Positions 1 through 7,553 of a stretch of DNA of 20,147 bases are shown here, piece after piece. The number at the start of each line of letters is the position of its first letter. The stretch's first letter is position 1. A program made the translations under genes and the position numbers. The notes under the pieces were generated by a model. The model was not told the DNA's origin. It did no database searches and was given only the letters and a program-made list of their open reading frames with translations. The stretch comes from DASZIT01 sp036489495 (GTDB lineage Bacteria; Actinomycetota; Acidimicrobiia; Acidimicrobiales; RAAP-2), in contig DASXFR010000134.1 of the NCBI GenBank assembly GCA_036489495.1, positions 1 to 20,147 of the forward strand, read 5' to 3'.

Positions 1-528
1 TTGGTGGCCATCATCCCGGTGCTGTCGGTGCTGGTGGTCGGGGCCTACTTCCTCGGGGCCATCTCCCTCGAAGACTTCGGCCTGGCCCTCGTGATCGGCC
101 TCACCAGCGGGGCCTACTCGTCCATCTTCATCGCCTCCCCGTTGCTGGCGCTGATGAAGGAGCGAGAGCCCCGCTACAAGACCATCCGCCAGCGCCTCGA
201 GACCCGGGGCGACCGGGTCGGCATCCTCACCCCGGCCGCCGCCGCGGCCATGGCCGGCTCGGCGTCCGGCGGTGGTGGGCGCGGGGCGAGCCGGAACCGG
301 CCGCAGACTGCCGGGGTGATCCGGCCGGGCGGCGGAGCCAAGGCGTCCCGGTCGACCGGCGCCGCCCCCCGGGCGGCCAAGTCCGGGGGGACGGCCACTG
401 CCGGCCAGGCCGCGTCGTCGGGTGGCGGGACCCGCTCGGGCCCAGGTTCCTCCCGCCCGGGGGGGAACCGACCCCCACCCCGTCCCCGCAAGGGCAAAGG
501 CAAGGGCGGCAAGCGCAAACGGCGTTGA
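1..528 (+). CDS. secF: Protein translocase subunit SecF, C-terminal part (truncated by window edge)
   Basis: SecF is an inner-membrane partner of SecD that uses the proton gradient to help SecYEG export. Only the last ~175 residues are present; the frame is open at base 1, so the TTG there is not a real start. Visible are two C-terminal membrane helices, around residues 1-22 and 27-52, the second with the family signature SGAYSSIFIASPLL, followed by the cytoplasmic KEREPRYK turn typical of SecF. After that comes a long (~115 residue) tail rich in Gly, Ala, Pro, Ser and basic residues, ending RPRKGKGKGGKRKRR. Its length and very basic end are unusual next to E. coli SecF, though actinobacterial SecF proteins often carry tails. 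relA follows 40 bases downstream; apt, which sits between secF and relA in Mycobacterium, is not here. The family call is firm; the function of the tail is unknown. Confidence 0.9.
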   Translation: MVAIIPVLSVLVVGAYFLGAISLEDFGLALVIGLTSGAYSSIFIASPLLALMKEREPRYKTIRQRLETRGDRVGILTPAAAAAMAGSASGGGGRGASRNRPQTAGVIRPGGGAKASRSTGAAPRAAKSGGTATAGQAASSGGGTRSGPGSSRPGGNRPPPRPRKGKGKGGKRKRR

Positions 529-556
529 ATCGTCCTGATCTCCTGGCTACGACGGG

Positions 557-562
557 TACCGT
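557..562 (+). promoter_or_regulatory. Candidate -10 element (TACCGT) for leaderless relA mRNA
   Basis: TACCGT matches the actinobacterial -10 pattern TANNNT and ends 6 bases before the relA ATG at 569. That places the transcription start at or next to the A of the start codon. No Shine-Dalgarno sequence lies between. No convincing TTGAC-like -35 is seen. Inference from geometry only. Confidence 0.5.
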
Positions 563-568
563 GTAGTC

Positions 569-3067
569 ATGGCTTTGGCTTCACCAGTACCCCGGGAGGG
601 GATCGATACCAGGGAAATAAAGTTCCTGGACGGATCGACACTGCCCGAGGCCGAGGCCATCCTGGTGGTCCCGGTGGTCGAAGCCTTTCTCCGGCGTCAT
701 CCCGGGGCGGAGACGTCGATGATCGTGCGGGCGGCGGAAACCGCCACCACCGCCCATGCCGGCCAACTCCGGCGGTCGGGCGAGCCCTACATCACCCACC
801 CCATCGCGGTGGCCGGCATCGTGGCCGAATTGGGCCTCGACGCCCAGACGGTGGCTTCCGCCCTGCTCCACGACGCGGTGGAGGACACCGGGGTCACCGC
901 CGAGGTCATCGAACGTGACTTCGGCCCGGCGGTGGCCGGGATCGTCGACGGCGTCACCAAGCTCGACCGGCTGCAGTTCGACTCCAAGGAGGCCCAGCAG
1001 GCGGCCACCGTGCGCAAGATGTTGGTGGCCATGGCCAACGACTGGCGGGTGTTGATCATCAAGCTGGCCGACCGGCTGCACAACATGCGCACCTTGTCGG
1101 TGATGCCGGAGTGGAAACAGCGCCGGACCGCCCAGGAGACCATGGACATCTACGCGCCTCTGGCCCATCGGCTCGGGATCCAGGAGATGAAGTGGCAGCT
1201 GGAGGACCTGGCCTTCGCCACCCTCCATCCCAAGCGGTATGCGGAGATCGAGCAGATGGTGGCCAGCCGGGCCCCGCTGCGGAACGAGTACCTGGCCCGG
1301 GTGCTGGTGGCGGTGCGCGAGCGGATCGCCGCCTCCGGGGTCACCGCCGAGGTGACCGGTCGCCCGAAGCACCTCTGGAGCATCTACGAGAAGATGGTGG
1401 TGCGGGGCAAGGAGTTCGACGATCTCCTCGACCTGGTCGGGATCCGGGTCATCGTCGAGGCCGAGAAGGACTGTTGGGCGGCGCTGGGGTCGATCCACGC
1501 CATCTGGCCCCCGGTGCAGGGACGGTTCAAGGACTACATCAACTCGCCCAAATTCAACCTCTACCAATCGCTCCACACCACCGTCATCGGGTTGGACGGC
1601 CAGCCCATCGAGGTCCAGGTCCGAACCCATGAGATGCATCGGCGGGCCGAGTACGGCATCGCCGCCCACTGGGGCTACAAGGAGAACGTCACCCAGGGCG
1701 AGGGCTCGGGCGAACGCGCCAGCAGCAAGTCGAGCAAGGGCACCAAGCCGACCAAGGTCGGACGGGGGCGCGGCACCGAGGACGGCCGGCGGGTGCTGGG
1801 GTTCCGGAGCCCGAAGGGCAACAAGGGCAGCGGCACCAGCCGTCCGGGGGGGATCACCGACGCCCAACGGTCGGAGATCGCCGAGCGGGACCGGCGGGCC
1901 GAGCGGCTGGCCCTGGCCAAGGAGACGTCGTCGACCACCTCGGAAGTCGAGTGGATGCAGCGCATCGTCGACTTCCAGAACGAGACCACCGATCCCATCG
2001 AGTTCCTGGAGGCGCTGAAGCTCGACCTCGAGGAGGACGAGGTCTACATCTTCACCCCCAAGGGCAAGGTCATCGCCCTGACCGCCAATGCCACCCCGGT
2101 CGACTTCGCCTACTCCATCCACACCGAGGTCGGCCACCGATGTATCGGGGCCAAGGTCAACGGGCGGCTGGTCCCGCTCGACACCCGGCTCGCCTCGGCC
2201 GACACCGTGGAGATCTTCACCTCCAAGGCGCCGACCGCCGGGCCGTCGCGGGACTGGTTGAACTTCGTCGCCTCCTCTCGGGCCCGCTCGAAGATCCGGC
2301 AGTGGTTCTCCCGGGAGCGACGCGAAGACGCCAAGGAGGTCGGGCGGGACGAGCTCATCAAAGAGCTCCGGCGCGACGGGCTCCCGGTCCAGAAGCTGGT
2401 GTCCGACAACGCGCTGTCGGATCTGGCCACCACCCTCAACTACGCCGATCTCGATGCGCTCCACGCCGCCATCGGCGACAACCGGATCTCCGCCCGGGCG
2501 GTCGCCCAGCGTCTCCAGCGCGACCTGCGGGGCGGGGTCTACGAGGAGCAGCTCCCGGTCACCGCCCGGCGCCAGCCGATGGCCCCCCGACCCGGACGGG
2601 GTTCGTCGGTCGGGGTCTATGTGGAGGGGCTCGACGACCTGATGGTCCGGCTGTCCCGGTGCTGCACGCCGGTGCCCGGCGATGAGATCATCGGCTTCGT
2701 CACCCGGGGCCGGGGGGTATCGGTGCATCGGGCCGACTGCGCCAACGCCGCCTCGCTGGCCTCCCGCTCCCGCGAGCGGCTCATCGAAGTGGAGTGGGAT
2801 CACCGCTCCTCGGGGGTGTTCGTCGCCACCATCGAGGTGGTGGCCATCGACCGCTCCAGCCTGCTCAGCGACGTGACCAGCGTGGTCTCCGAGCACCACC
2901 TGAACATCGTCGGGGCCAATACCCAGACCGACTCCGACCGCATCAGCCGGATGCGCTTCGACGTGGAGCTCGGCGACCCCGCCCATCTGGAGTCGGTGCT
3001 CAACCTCATCCGGCACCTCGACGCCGTCTACGACGCCTACCGCATCCTTCCCGGAAAGAAGGACTGA
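569..3067 (+). CDS. relA: Bifunctional (p)ppGpp synthetase/hydrolase (Rel/RSH family)
   Basis: Makes and degrades the alarmone (p)ppGpp in response to amino-acid starvation. 832 residues, somewhat longer than typical Rel. Domain order: HD hydrolase, with H101-D102 and E105-D106 in LLHDAVEDT; synthetase, with GRPKHLWSIYEKM, RFKD (319-322), YQSLHTTV and EVQVRTHEMH; TGS domain from about residue 490 (EVYIFTPKGKV); a helical region; a zinc-finger-type segment with C698-C699; and a C-terminal ACT domain. RFKD, rather than the EFDD of monofunctional RelA, together with an intact HD site, predicts both activities. An unusual low-complexity basic linker lies between W368 (end of synthetase) and W462; about 90 residues, versus roughly 20-30 in the homologues I recall. 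The ATG at 569 has no SD but has a -10-like hexamer 6 bases upstream, so a leaderless message is likely. hisS begins 7 bases after the stop, so the two genes are probably co-transcribed. Confidence 0.96.
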   Translation: MALASPVPREGIDTREIKFLDGSTLPEAEAILVVPVVEAFLRRHPGAETSMIVRAAETATTAHAGQLRRSGEPYITHPIAVAGIVAELGLDAQTVASALLHDAVEDTGVTAEVIERDFGPAVAGIVDGVTKLDRLQFDSKEAQQAATVRKMLVAMANDWRVLIIKLADRLHNMRTLSVMPEWKQRRTAQETMDIYAPLAHRLGIQEMKWQLEDLAFATLHPKRYAEIEQMVASRAPLRNEYLARVLVAVRERIAASGVTAEVTGRPKHLWSIYEKMVVRGKEFDDLLDLVGIRVIVEAEKDCWAALGSIHAIWPPVQGRFKDYINSPKFNLYQSLHTTVIGLDGQPIEVQVRTHEMHRRAEYGIAAHWGYKENVTQGEGSGERASSKSSKGTKPTKVGRGRGTEDGRRVLGFRSPKGNKGSGTSRPGGITDAQRSEIAERDRRAERLALAKETSSTTSEVEWMQRIVDFQNETTDPIEFLEALKLDLEEDEVYIFTPKGKVIALTANATPVDFAYSIHTEVGHRCIGAKVNGRLVPLDTRLASADTVEIFTSKAPTAGPSRDWLNFVASSRARSKIRQWFSRERREDAKEVGRDELIKELRRDGLPVQKLVSDNALSDLATTLNYADLDALHAAIGDNRISARAVAQRLQRDLRGGVYEEQLPVTARRQPMAPRPGRGSSVGVYVEGLDDLMVRLSRCCTPVPGDEIIGFVTRGRGVSVHRADCANAASLASRSRERLIEVEWDHRSSGVFVATIEVVAIDRSSLLSDVTSVVSEHHLNIVGANTQTDSDRISRMRFDVELGDPAHLESVLNLIRHLDAVYDAYRILPGKKD
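3053..3063 (+). promoter_or_regulatory. Ribosome binding site for hisS inside the end of relA
   Basis: GGAAAGAAGGA is a strong purine-rich SD sequence, 11 bases before the hisS ATG at 3075. It lies within the last relA codons, consistent with translational coupling. Confidence 0.6.
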
Positions 3068-3074
3068 GCCCCCG

Positions 3075-4340
3075 ATGGCCGGCGATGGCACCGTGGCGCG
3101 CGCCCCGAGTGGAACCCACGACGTGCTCTGGCCGGAATCCACCCGGTGGGAGGCCCTGGTGGCGGGCTTTGCCGACCAGGTGGAGCGGGCCGGGTACGGC
3201 CTGGCCCACACCCCGATCTTCGAGGACGTCCGGGTCTTCCGCCGGGGGATCGGCGAGGCCAGCGACGTGGTCGGCAAGGAGATGTACGAATTCGACGACC
3301 GCGGCGGGCGCCGGCTCGCCCTCCGGCCGGAGGGCACCGCCCCGATGGTGCGGGCCTTTGTGCAACACCGGCCCCCGACCCCGTGGAAGGCCTGGTACGT
3401 AACCCCGGCGTTCCGGTACGAGCGGCCCCAGGCCGGCCGCTACCGGCAGCACCACCAGCTCGGGGTGGAGGCCATCGGCTCTCCCGACGCCGATCTGGAT
3501 GTGGAGGTGGTGGCGCTGGCCGACGGGGTGTTCCGCTCCACCGGCCTGGCCGACTTCACCCTCAAGCTCAACTCCATGGGCGATCAGGTATGCCGGCCGG
3601 CCTACCTCGGCCGGCTCCGGGCGTATCTGGCCGACCGCCGGGACACGCTGTGCCCCGAGCACATCGAACGCCTGGAGGCGAACCCCTTGCGGGTGCTCGA
3701 CTGCAAGCGGCCGGAGTGCCAGGCGGCCACCGCCGGCGCGCCGCGTCTGGTCGACCACCTGTGTGACGACTGTGCCGTCCACTTCGCCCGGGTCCAGGCG
3801 GGCCTCGGCGCGTTGGGGGTCCCTTTCGAGCTCGACCACCGCCTGGTCCGGGGGTTCGACTACTACACCCGCACCACCTTCGAGTTCGCTTCTGGCGCGC
3901 TGGAGACGGCCCAGAACGGCATCGGCGGTGGTGGCCGCTACGACGGCCTGGTGGAGATGCTCGGCGGCCCGGATACCCCGGGGATCGGCTTCGGGATCGG
4001 GATCGAGCGCCTGCTGCTGGCCTGCGACGCCGAGGGGGTGTTCCCGGTCGACCCGCCGATGCTGGATGCCTACGTGATCGACGTGGCCGGCGGCGAGGTG
4101 GCCCGGGATCTGACCGCCGCCCTGCGGCAAGCCGGGCTGCGGGCCGACCGCGCCTTCGACGGACGTTCGATGAAGTCCCAGCTGAAGTCGGCCGACCGGT
4201 CGGGGGCCCGGGTGGCGCTCATCGTCGGCCCCGACGAGCTGGCCGCCGGTACAGTGTCGGTTCGGTTGTTGCGGACGCCAGGCGAGCAGCGAACCGTTCC
4301 GCGGGCCGATGCGGTGGCCGCGGTGCGGGACACCCGGTGA
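3075..4340 (+). CDS. hisS: Histidyl-tRNA synthetase
   Basis: Class II synthetase charging tRNA-His in the cytoplasm. 421 residues, normal for bacterial HisRS. Visible features: LRPEGTAPMVRAF and the motif 2 segment FRYERPQAGRYRQ; the HisRS-specific histidine-binding signature RGFDYYTRTTFEF starting at R259; GGRYDGL; motif 3 GIGFGIGIERLLL; and a C-terminal anticodon-binding domain from about residue 330 (YVIDVAGGE through VALIVGPDEL). The start at 3075 is supported by an SD-like GGAAAGAAGGA in the end of relA and by the family's usual N-terminus (SGTHDVLWPE). It sits 7 bases after relA and 58 bases before aspS. Pairing of rel, hisS and aspS is a known actinobacterial arrangement. The short hisS-aspS gap shows no T-box-like structure that I can recognise. 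Confidence 0.97.
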   Translation: MAGDGTVARAPSGTHDVLWPESTRWEALVAGFADQVERAGYGLAHTPIFEDVRVFRRGIGEASDVVGKEMYEFDDRGGRRLALRPEGTAPMVRAFVQHRPPTPWKAWYVTPAFRYERPQAGRYRQHHQLGVEAIGSPDADLDVEVVALADGVFRSTGLADFTLKLNSMGDQVCRPAYLGRLRAYLADRRDTLCPEHIERLEANPLRVLDCKRPECQAATAGAPRLVDHLCDDCAVHFARVQAGLGALGVPFELDHRLVRGFDYYTRTTFEFASGALETAQNGIGGGGRYDGLVEMLGGPDTPGIGFGIGIERLLLACDAEGVFPVDPPMLDAYVIDVAGGEVARDLTAALRQAGLRADRAFDGRSMKSQLKSADRSGARVALIVGPDELAAGTVSVRLLRTPGEQRTVPRADAVAAVRDTR

Positions 4341-4386
4341 TCGAACCCCCCGCTTCGCACCTGCCCGGCCCCCTCCGCCGGTCTCG

Positions 4387-4392
4387 AAAGGA
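4387..4392 (+). promoter_or_regulatory. Ribosome binding site deciding the aspS start
   Basis: AAAGGA lies 6 bases before the ATG at 4399. It favours this start over an in-frame ATG at 4309, which would overlap hisS and add a low-complexity peptide not expected in AspRS. Confidence 0.75.
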
Positions 4393-4398
4393 ACTGAC

Positions 4399-6150
4399 AT
4401 GACCGCCACTCCCGGACCGCTCGACGCCACGTCGATGCGCACCCACCTCTGCGGGCGGGTGGGGCTGGCCGACATAGGACGCACCCTGCGGGTGTGCGGA
4501 TGGGTGGCCAAGCGCCGGGAGCACGGCGAGCACCTGGCCTTCGTCGATGTCCGCGACCACACCGGCATCGTCCAGTGCGTGATCCCCGGCACCGTCGACG
4601 TGCGCAGCGAGTACGTGGTCGCCGTCGAGGGCATGGTCCGGCACCGCCCGGAAGGCACCGTCAATCCCGAGCTCCCGACCGGCGAGGTGGAGATCGGCGA
4701 CTGCATCGTCGAGGTGCTGGCTGTCGCCGAGCCGCCGCCGTTCGTGGTGGAGGACCGGGTGGAGGTGGACGAGATCACCCGGTTGAAGTACCGGTACGTG
4801 GATCTCCGCCGGCCGAAGATGCAGGCCGGCCTGCGCCTGCGGGCCCGGATCAACGCCGCCCTCCGGTCGGCCATGGACGACCAGGGGTTCGCGGAGATCG
4901 AGACGCCGTTGCTGTGGGCGCCGACGCCGGAAGGGGCCCGGGAGTTCGTGGTGCCGAGCCGGCTCCACCCGGGGTCGTTCTACGTTCTGCCCCAGAGCCC
5001 GCAGCTGGCCAAGCAGCTGCTGATGGTGGCCGGCTTCGACCGGTACTACCAGATCGCCCGCTGCATGCGGGACGAGGACCTCCGTTCCGACCGCCAGTTC
5101 GAGTTCACCCAGCTCGACCTCGAGGCGTCGTTCGTCTCCCAGGACGACGTGTTGGCCTTCGTGTCCGAGGCGGTGTTGCGGGCCGCCGAGGTGGCCACCG
5201 GGGAACGACCCGGCCGGGTGCCGCAGATGACCTGGGCCGAGGCCCTCGACCGCTACGGCACCGACAAGCCCGACCTCCGCTTCGGGATGGAGTTGGTCGA
5301 CCTGTCCGCGGTGTTCGCCGCCACCGAAGTGAAGGCGTTCGCCGCCCCGTGGGTGAAGGCGGTGGTCGTCGGGGGTGGGGCCGACTACGGCCGGTCCCGG
5401 CTCGACAAGCTCACCGACCGGGCCAAGGCCCTGGGGGCGAAGGGACTGGCCTGGTTCCGGGTGACCGACGGTGGGCTCGACTCGCCGCTCGACCGGTTCC
5501 TGTCCGACGCCGAACGGGCCGGCTTGCTGTCGGCCACCGGGGCGGTGGCCGGCGACCTGGTGCTGGTGGTGGCCGACGAGTACCGGTTGGCCTGCACGGT
5601 GATGGGACAGCTCCGGGTCGAGATCGGCGGCCGTCCGGTCAACGAGGGCCCGCTCAGCTATGTGTGGGTGGTCGACTTCCCGCTGTTCGACGGGGTGGAC
5701 GCCGGCGGCCACCCGATTGCCGCCCACCATCCGTTCACCATGCCCCACCCCGAGGACCTCGACCGGCTGGAGTCCGATCCGGCCTCGGTCCGGTCGCAGG
5801 CCTATGACCTGGTCCTGAACGGATGGGAGCTGGGCTCGGGCAGCGTCCGGATCCACCGGGGCGACATCCAGAGCCGGGTGTTCGCGGTGCTGGGGATCAG
5901 TGAGGAGGAGGCGGAGTCGCGGTTCGGGTTTTTGCTCGGCGCCTTCCGCTACGGCGCCCCGCCCCATGCCGGCTTCGGCATGGGCGTCGACCGGCTGGCC
6001 GCCATCTTCGGTGGTGAGGAGAGCATCCGCGAGGTGATCGCCTTCCCCAAGACCCAGTCGGGATCCGACCCGATGACCGGCGCCCCCAAACCGCTGGCCC
6101 CCGGGCTGCTGGCCGACGTCGGGCTCCGCCCGGCCCCGGCCAAGGACTGA
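4399..6150 (+). CDS. aspS: Aspartyl-tRNA synthetase, probably non-discriminating (Asp/Asn)
   Basis: Class IIb synthetase charging tRNA-Asp and, by prediction, also tRNA-Asn. 583 residues, normal for bacterial-type AspRS. Domain order: N-terminal OB-fold anticodon-binding domain (GWVAKRREHG); catalytic core with KYRYVDLRRP, TPEGAREFVVPSR, PQSPQLAKQLLMVAGFDRYY, and motif 2 RDEDLRSDRQFEFTQLD; bacterial GAD insertion; motif 3 in GFGMGVDRLAAIFGGEESI. H42 (in RREHG) aligns with the E. coli discriminating Leu30, and G86 (in RPEGTV) with Lys81. His and Gly at these places mark non-discriminating enzymes, which make Asp-tRNA-Asn for GatCAB to amidate. The start is chosen from the AAAGGA SD. rarA begins 9 bases downstream, so they are likely in one transcript. 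The enzyme identity is firm; the specificity is inference. Confidence 0.96.
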   Translation: MTATPGPLDATSMRTHLCGRVGLADIGRTLRVCGWVAKRREHGEHLAFVDVRDHTGIVQCVIPGTVDVRSEYVVAVEGMVRHRPEGTVNPELPTGEVEIGDCIVEVLAVAEPPPFVVEDRVEVDEITRLKYRYVDLRRPKMQAGLRLRARINAALRSAMDDQGFAEIETPLLWAPTPEGAREFVVPSRLHPGSFYVLPQSPQLAKQLLMVAGFDRYYQIARCMRDEDLRSDRQFEFTQLDLEASFVSQDDVLAFVSEAVLRAAEVATGERPGRVPQMTWAEALDRYGTDKPDLRFGMELVDLSAVFAATEVKAFAAPWVKAVVVGGGADYGRSRLDKLTDRAKALGAKGLAWFRVTDGGLDSPLDRFLSDAERAGLLSATGAVAGDLVLVVADEYRLACTVMGQLRVEIGGRPVNEGPLSYVWVVDFPLFDGVDAGGHPIAAHHPFTMPHPEDLDRLESDPASVRSQAYDLVLNGWELGSGSVRIHRGDIQSRVFAVLGISEEEAESRFGFLLGAFRYGAPPHAGFGMGVDRLAAIFGGEESIREVIAFPKTQSGSDPMTGAPKPLAPGLLADVGLRPAPAKD

Positions 6151-6159
6151 TCGCCCGGC

Positions 6160-7539
6160 GTGGCTGCCGACGACCTGTTCTCCGACGCCGCCGACCAGCG
6201 CCTGGCCGCCCGGGCCCCGCTGGCCGCCCGGTTGCGGCCCCGGACCCTCGACCAGATCATCGGCCAGCAGCACCTGATCGGGCCCGGCGCCCCGCTGCGG
6301 GCCCTCATCGAGTCCGATCGGTTGACCTCGGCCATCCTCTGGGGCCCGCCGGGCACCGGCAAGACCACCCTGGCCTCGGTGGTGGCGGCGGTGACGGCCA
6401 AGCACTTCGTGCCCCTCTCGGCGGTGAGCGCCGGGGTCAAGGATGTCCGGGAGGTCGTCGACAGGGCCCGGCGTTCGCTCGGCGAACAGGGACGGGGCAC
6501 CATCCTCTTCCTCGACGAGGTACACCGGTTCAACCGCGCCCAGCAGGATGCCCTCCTTCCTTCGGTGGAAGAGGGTCTGCTGGTGTTGATCGGGGCCACC
6601 ACCGAGAACCCGTTCTTCCAAGTCAATGCCCCGTTGCTCTCCCGCTCGACCCTGTGGCGGCTGGAGCCGCTGTCCGAGGAGGAACTCGCGGTGGTGGTGG
6701 CCCGGGGGGCCGACGCCGAAGGGGGATCGGTCGAGCCCGAAGCGGTGGCCGCGCTGGTGGGTCTGGCCGATGGCGACGCCCGGGCCGTCCTCACCACCCT
6801 GGAGGTGGCGCTGGCCCTGGCCGGCTCCCGGCCGGTGACCATCGAGGACGTGGAGCGGGCCCGCCATTCGCGCCTCCAGCACTACGGCGAGGATGCCCAC
6901 TACGACCAGATCAGCGCCTTCATCAAGTCGGTGCGAGGCTCCGACCCCGATGCCGGCCTCTACTGGCTGGCCCGGATGCTGGAGTCAGGGGAGGACGCCC
7001 GGTTCATCGCCCGGCGGCTGGTCATCCTGGCCAGCGAGGACATCGGCGAGGCCGACCCCCTGGCCCTGGTGGTGGCCGACGCCGCCGCCCGGGCGGTGGA
7101 GTTCGTCGGCCTCCCCGAAGCCCAGCTCAACCTGGCCCAGGCGGTGGTCCATCTGGCCACCGCCCCGAAGTCGAACCGGGTCACCGTCGCCCTCGGACGG
7201 GCCCAGCGGGATGTCCGGGAGGGGCCCCGGGGCGAGGTCCCGACCCACCTCCGCGACGCCAGTTACCGGAGTGCGGGCGCCATCGGCCACGGGGAAGGGT
7301 ACGTCTATCCCCACGACGAGCCGGGGGCCTGGACCCCGCAGCGGTACCTTCCCGACGGGCTGGGCGAGGCCCGCTATTACGAGCCGAGCGACCGTGGCCA
7401 CGAGGCGGTGGTCGCCGACCGGCTCCGGGGTTGGCGGCAAGGGGGGGCGGGGTCGACCCCGGAGGATCCCGACGACGACGGCTCCGACCGCCGACCCACC
7501 GGCTCGGGCCCGGCCGATGATCCTCCCGACCGGAAATAA
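6160..7539 (+). CDS. rarA: Replication-associated recombination AAA+ ATPase RarA (MgsA/WRNIP1 family)
   Basis: RarA is a clamp-loader-like AAA+ ATPase acting at stalled replication forks. 459 residues, close to family length. Features: N-terminal PLAARLRPRTLDQIIGQQHL; Walker A GPPGTGKTT with K68; Walker B LFLDEVHRF with D119-E120; sensor 1 IGATTENPFF; an arginine-finger region SRSTLWRLEPL; and the MgsA C-terminal tetramerisation domain beginning near ISAFIKSVRGSDPDAGLYWLAR. The last ~35 residues are an acidic, Pro/Gly-rich tail. The GTG at 6160 gives the expected short N-terminus and is preceded by AAGGA about 14 bases upstream, at the end of aspS; the SD spacing is loose. The aspS-to-rarA order matches mycobacteria. 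A protease gene follows after 14 bases with no visible terminator, so readthrough into it is possible. Confidence 0.95.
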   Translation: MAADDLFSDAADQRLAARAPLAARLRPRTLDQIIGQQHLIGPGAPLRALIESDRLTSAILWGPPGTGKTTLASVVAAVTAKHFVPLSAVSAGVKDVREVVDRARRSLGEQGRGTILFLDEVHRFNRAQQDALLPSVEEGLLVLIGATTENPFFQVNAPLLSRSTLWRLEPLSEEELAVVVARGADAEGGSVEPEAVAALVGLADGDARAVLTTLEVALALAGSRPVTIEDVERARHSRLQHYGEDAHYDQISAFIKSVRGSDPDAGLYWLARMLESGEDARFIARRLVILASEDIGEADPLALVVADAAARAVEFVGLPEAQLNLAQAVVHLATAPKSNRVTVALGRAQRDVREGPRGEVPTHLRDASYRSAGAIGHGEGYVYPHDEPGAWTPQRYLPDGLGEARYYEPSDRGHEAVVADRLRGWRQGGAGSTPEDPDDDGSDRRPTGSGPADDPPDRK

Positions 7540-7553
7540 GCCAGACTGGAACC

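Noticed and set aside
1..528. TTG at base 1 as a true start giving a 175-residue protein
   Set aside because: The sequence begins in the middle of the SecF membrane domain, so the gene continues upstream of the window.
581..3337. 918-codon open frame on the minus strand opposite relA
   Set aside because: High G+C at third positions leaves the complementary frame without stops. The predicted protein is low-complexity His/Gly/Asp/Pro sequence with no family features, while relA on the + strand is unmistakable.
4341..4398. Possible T-box or leader before aspS
   Set aside because: Only 58 bases, no recognisable specifier or antiterminator structure, and a plain SD precedes the ATG.
4219..6900. 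893-codon open frame on the minus strand opposite aspS and rarA
   Set aside because: Shadow of two well-recognised + strand genes; no domain signature.
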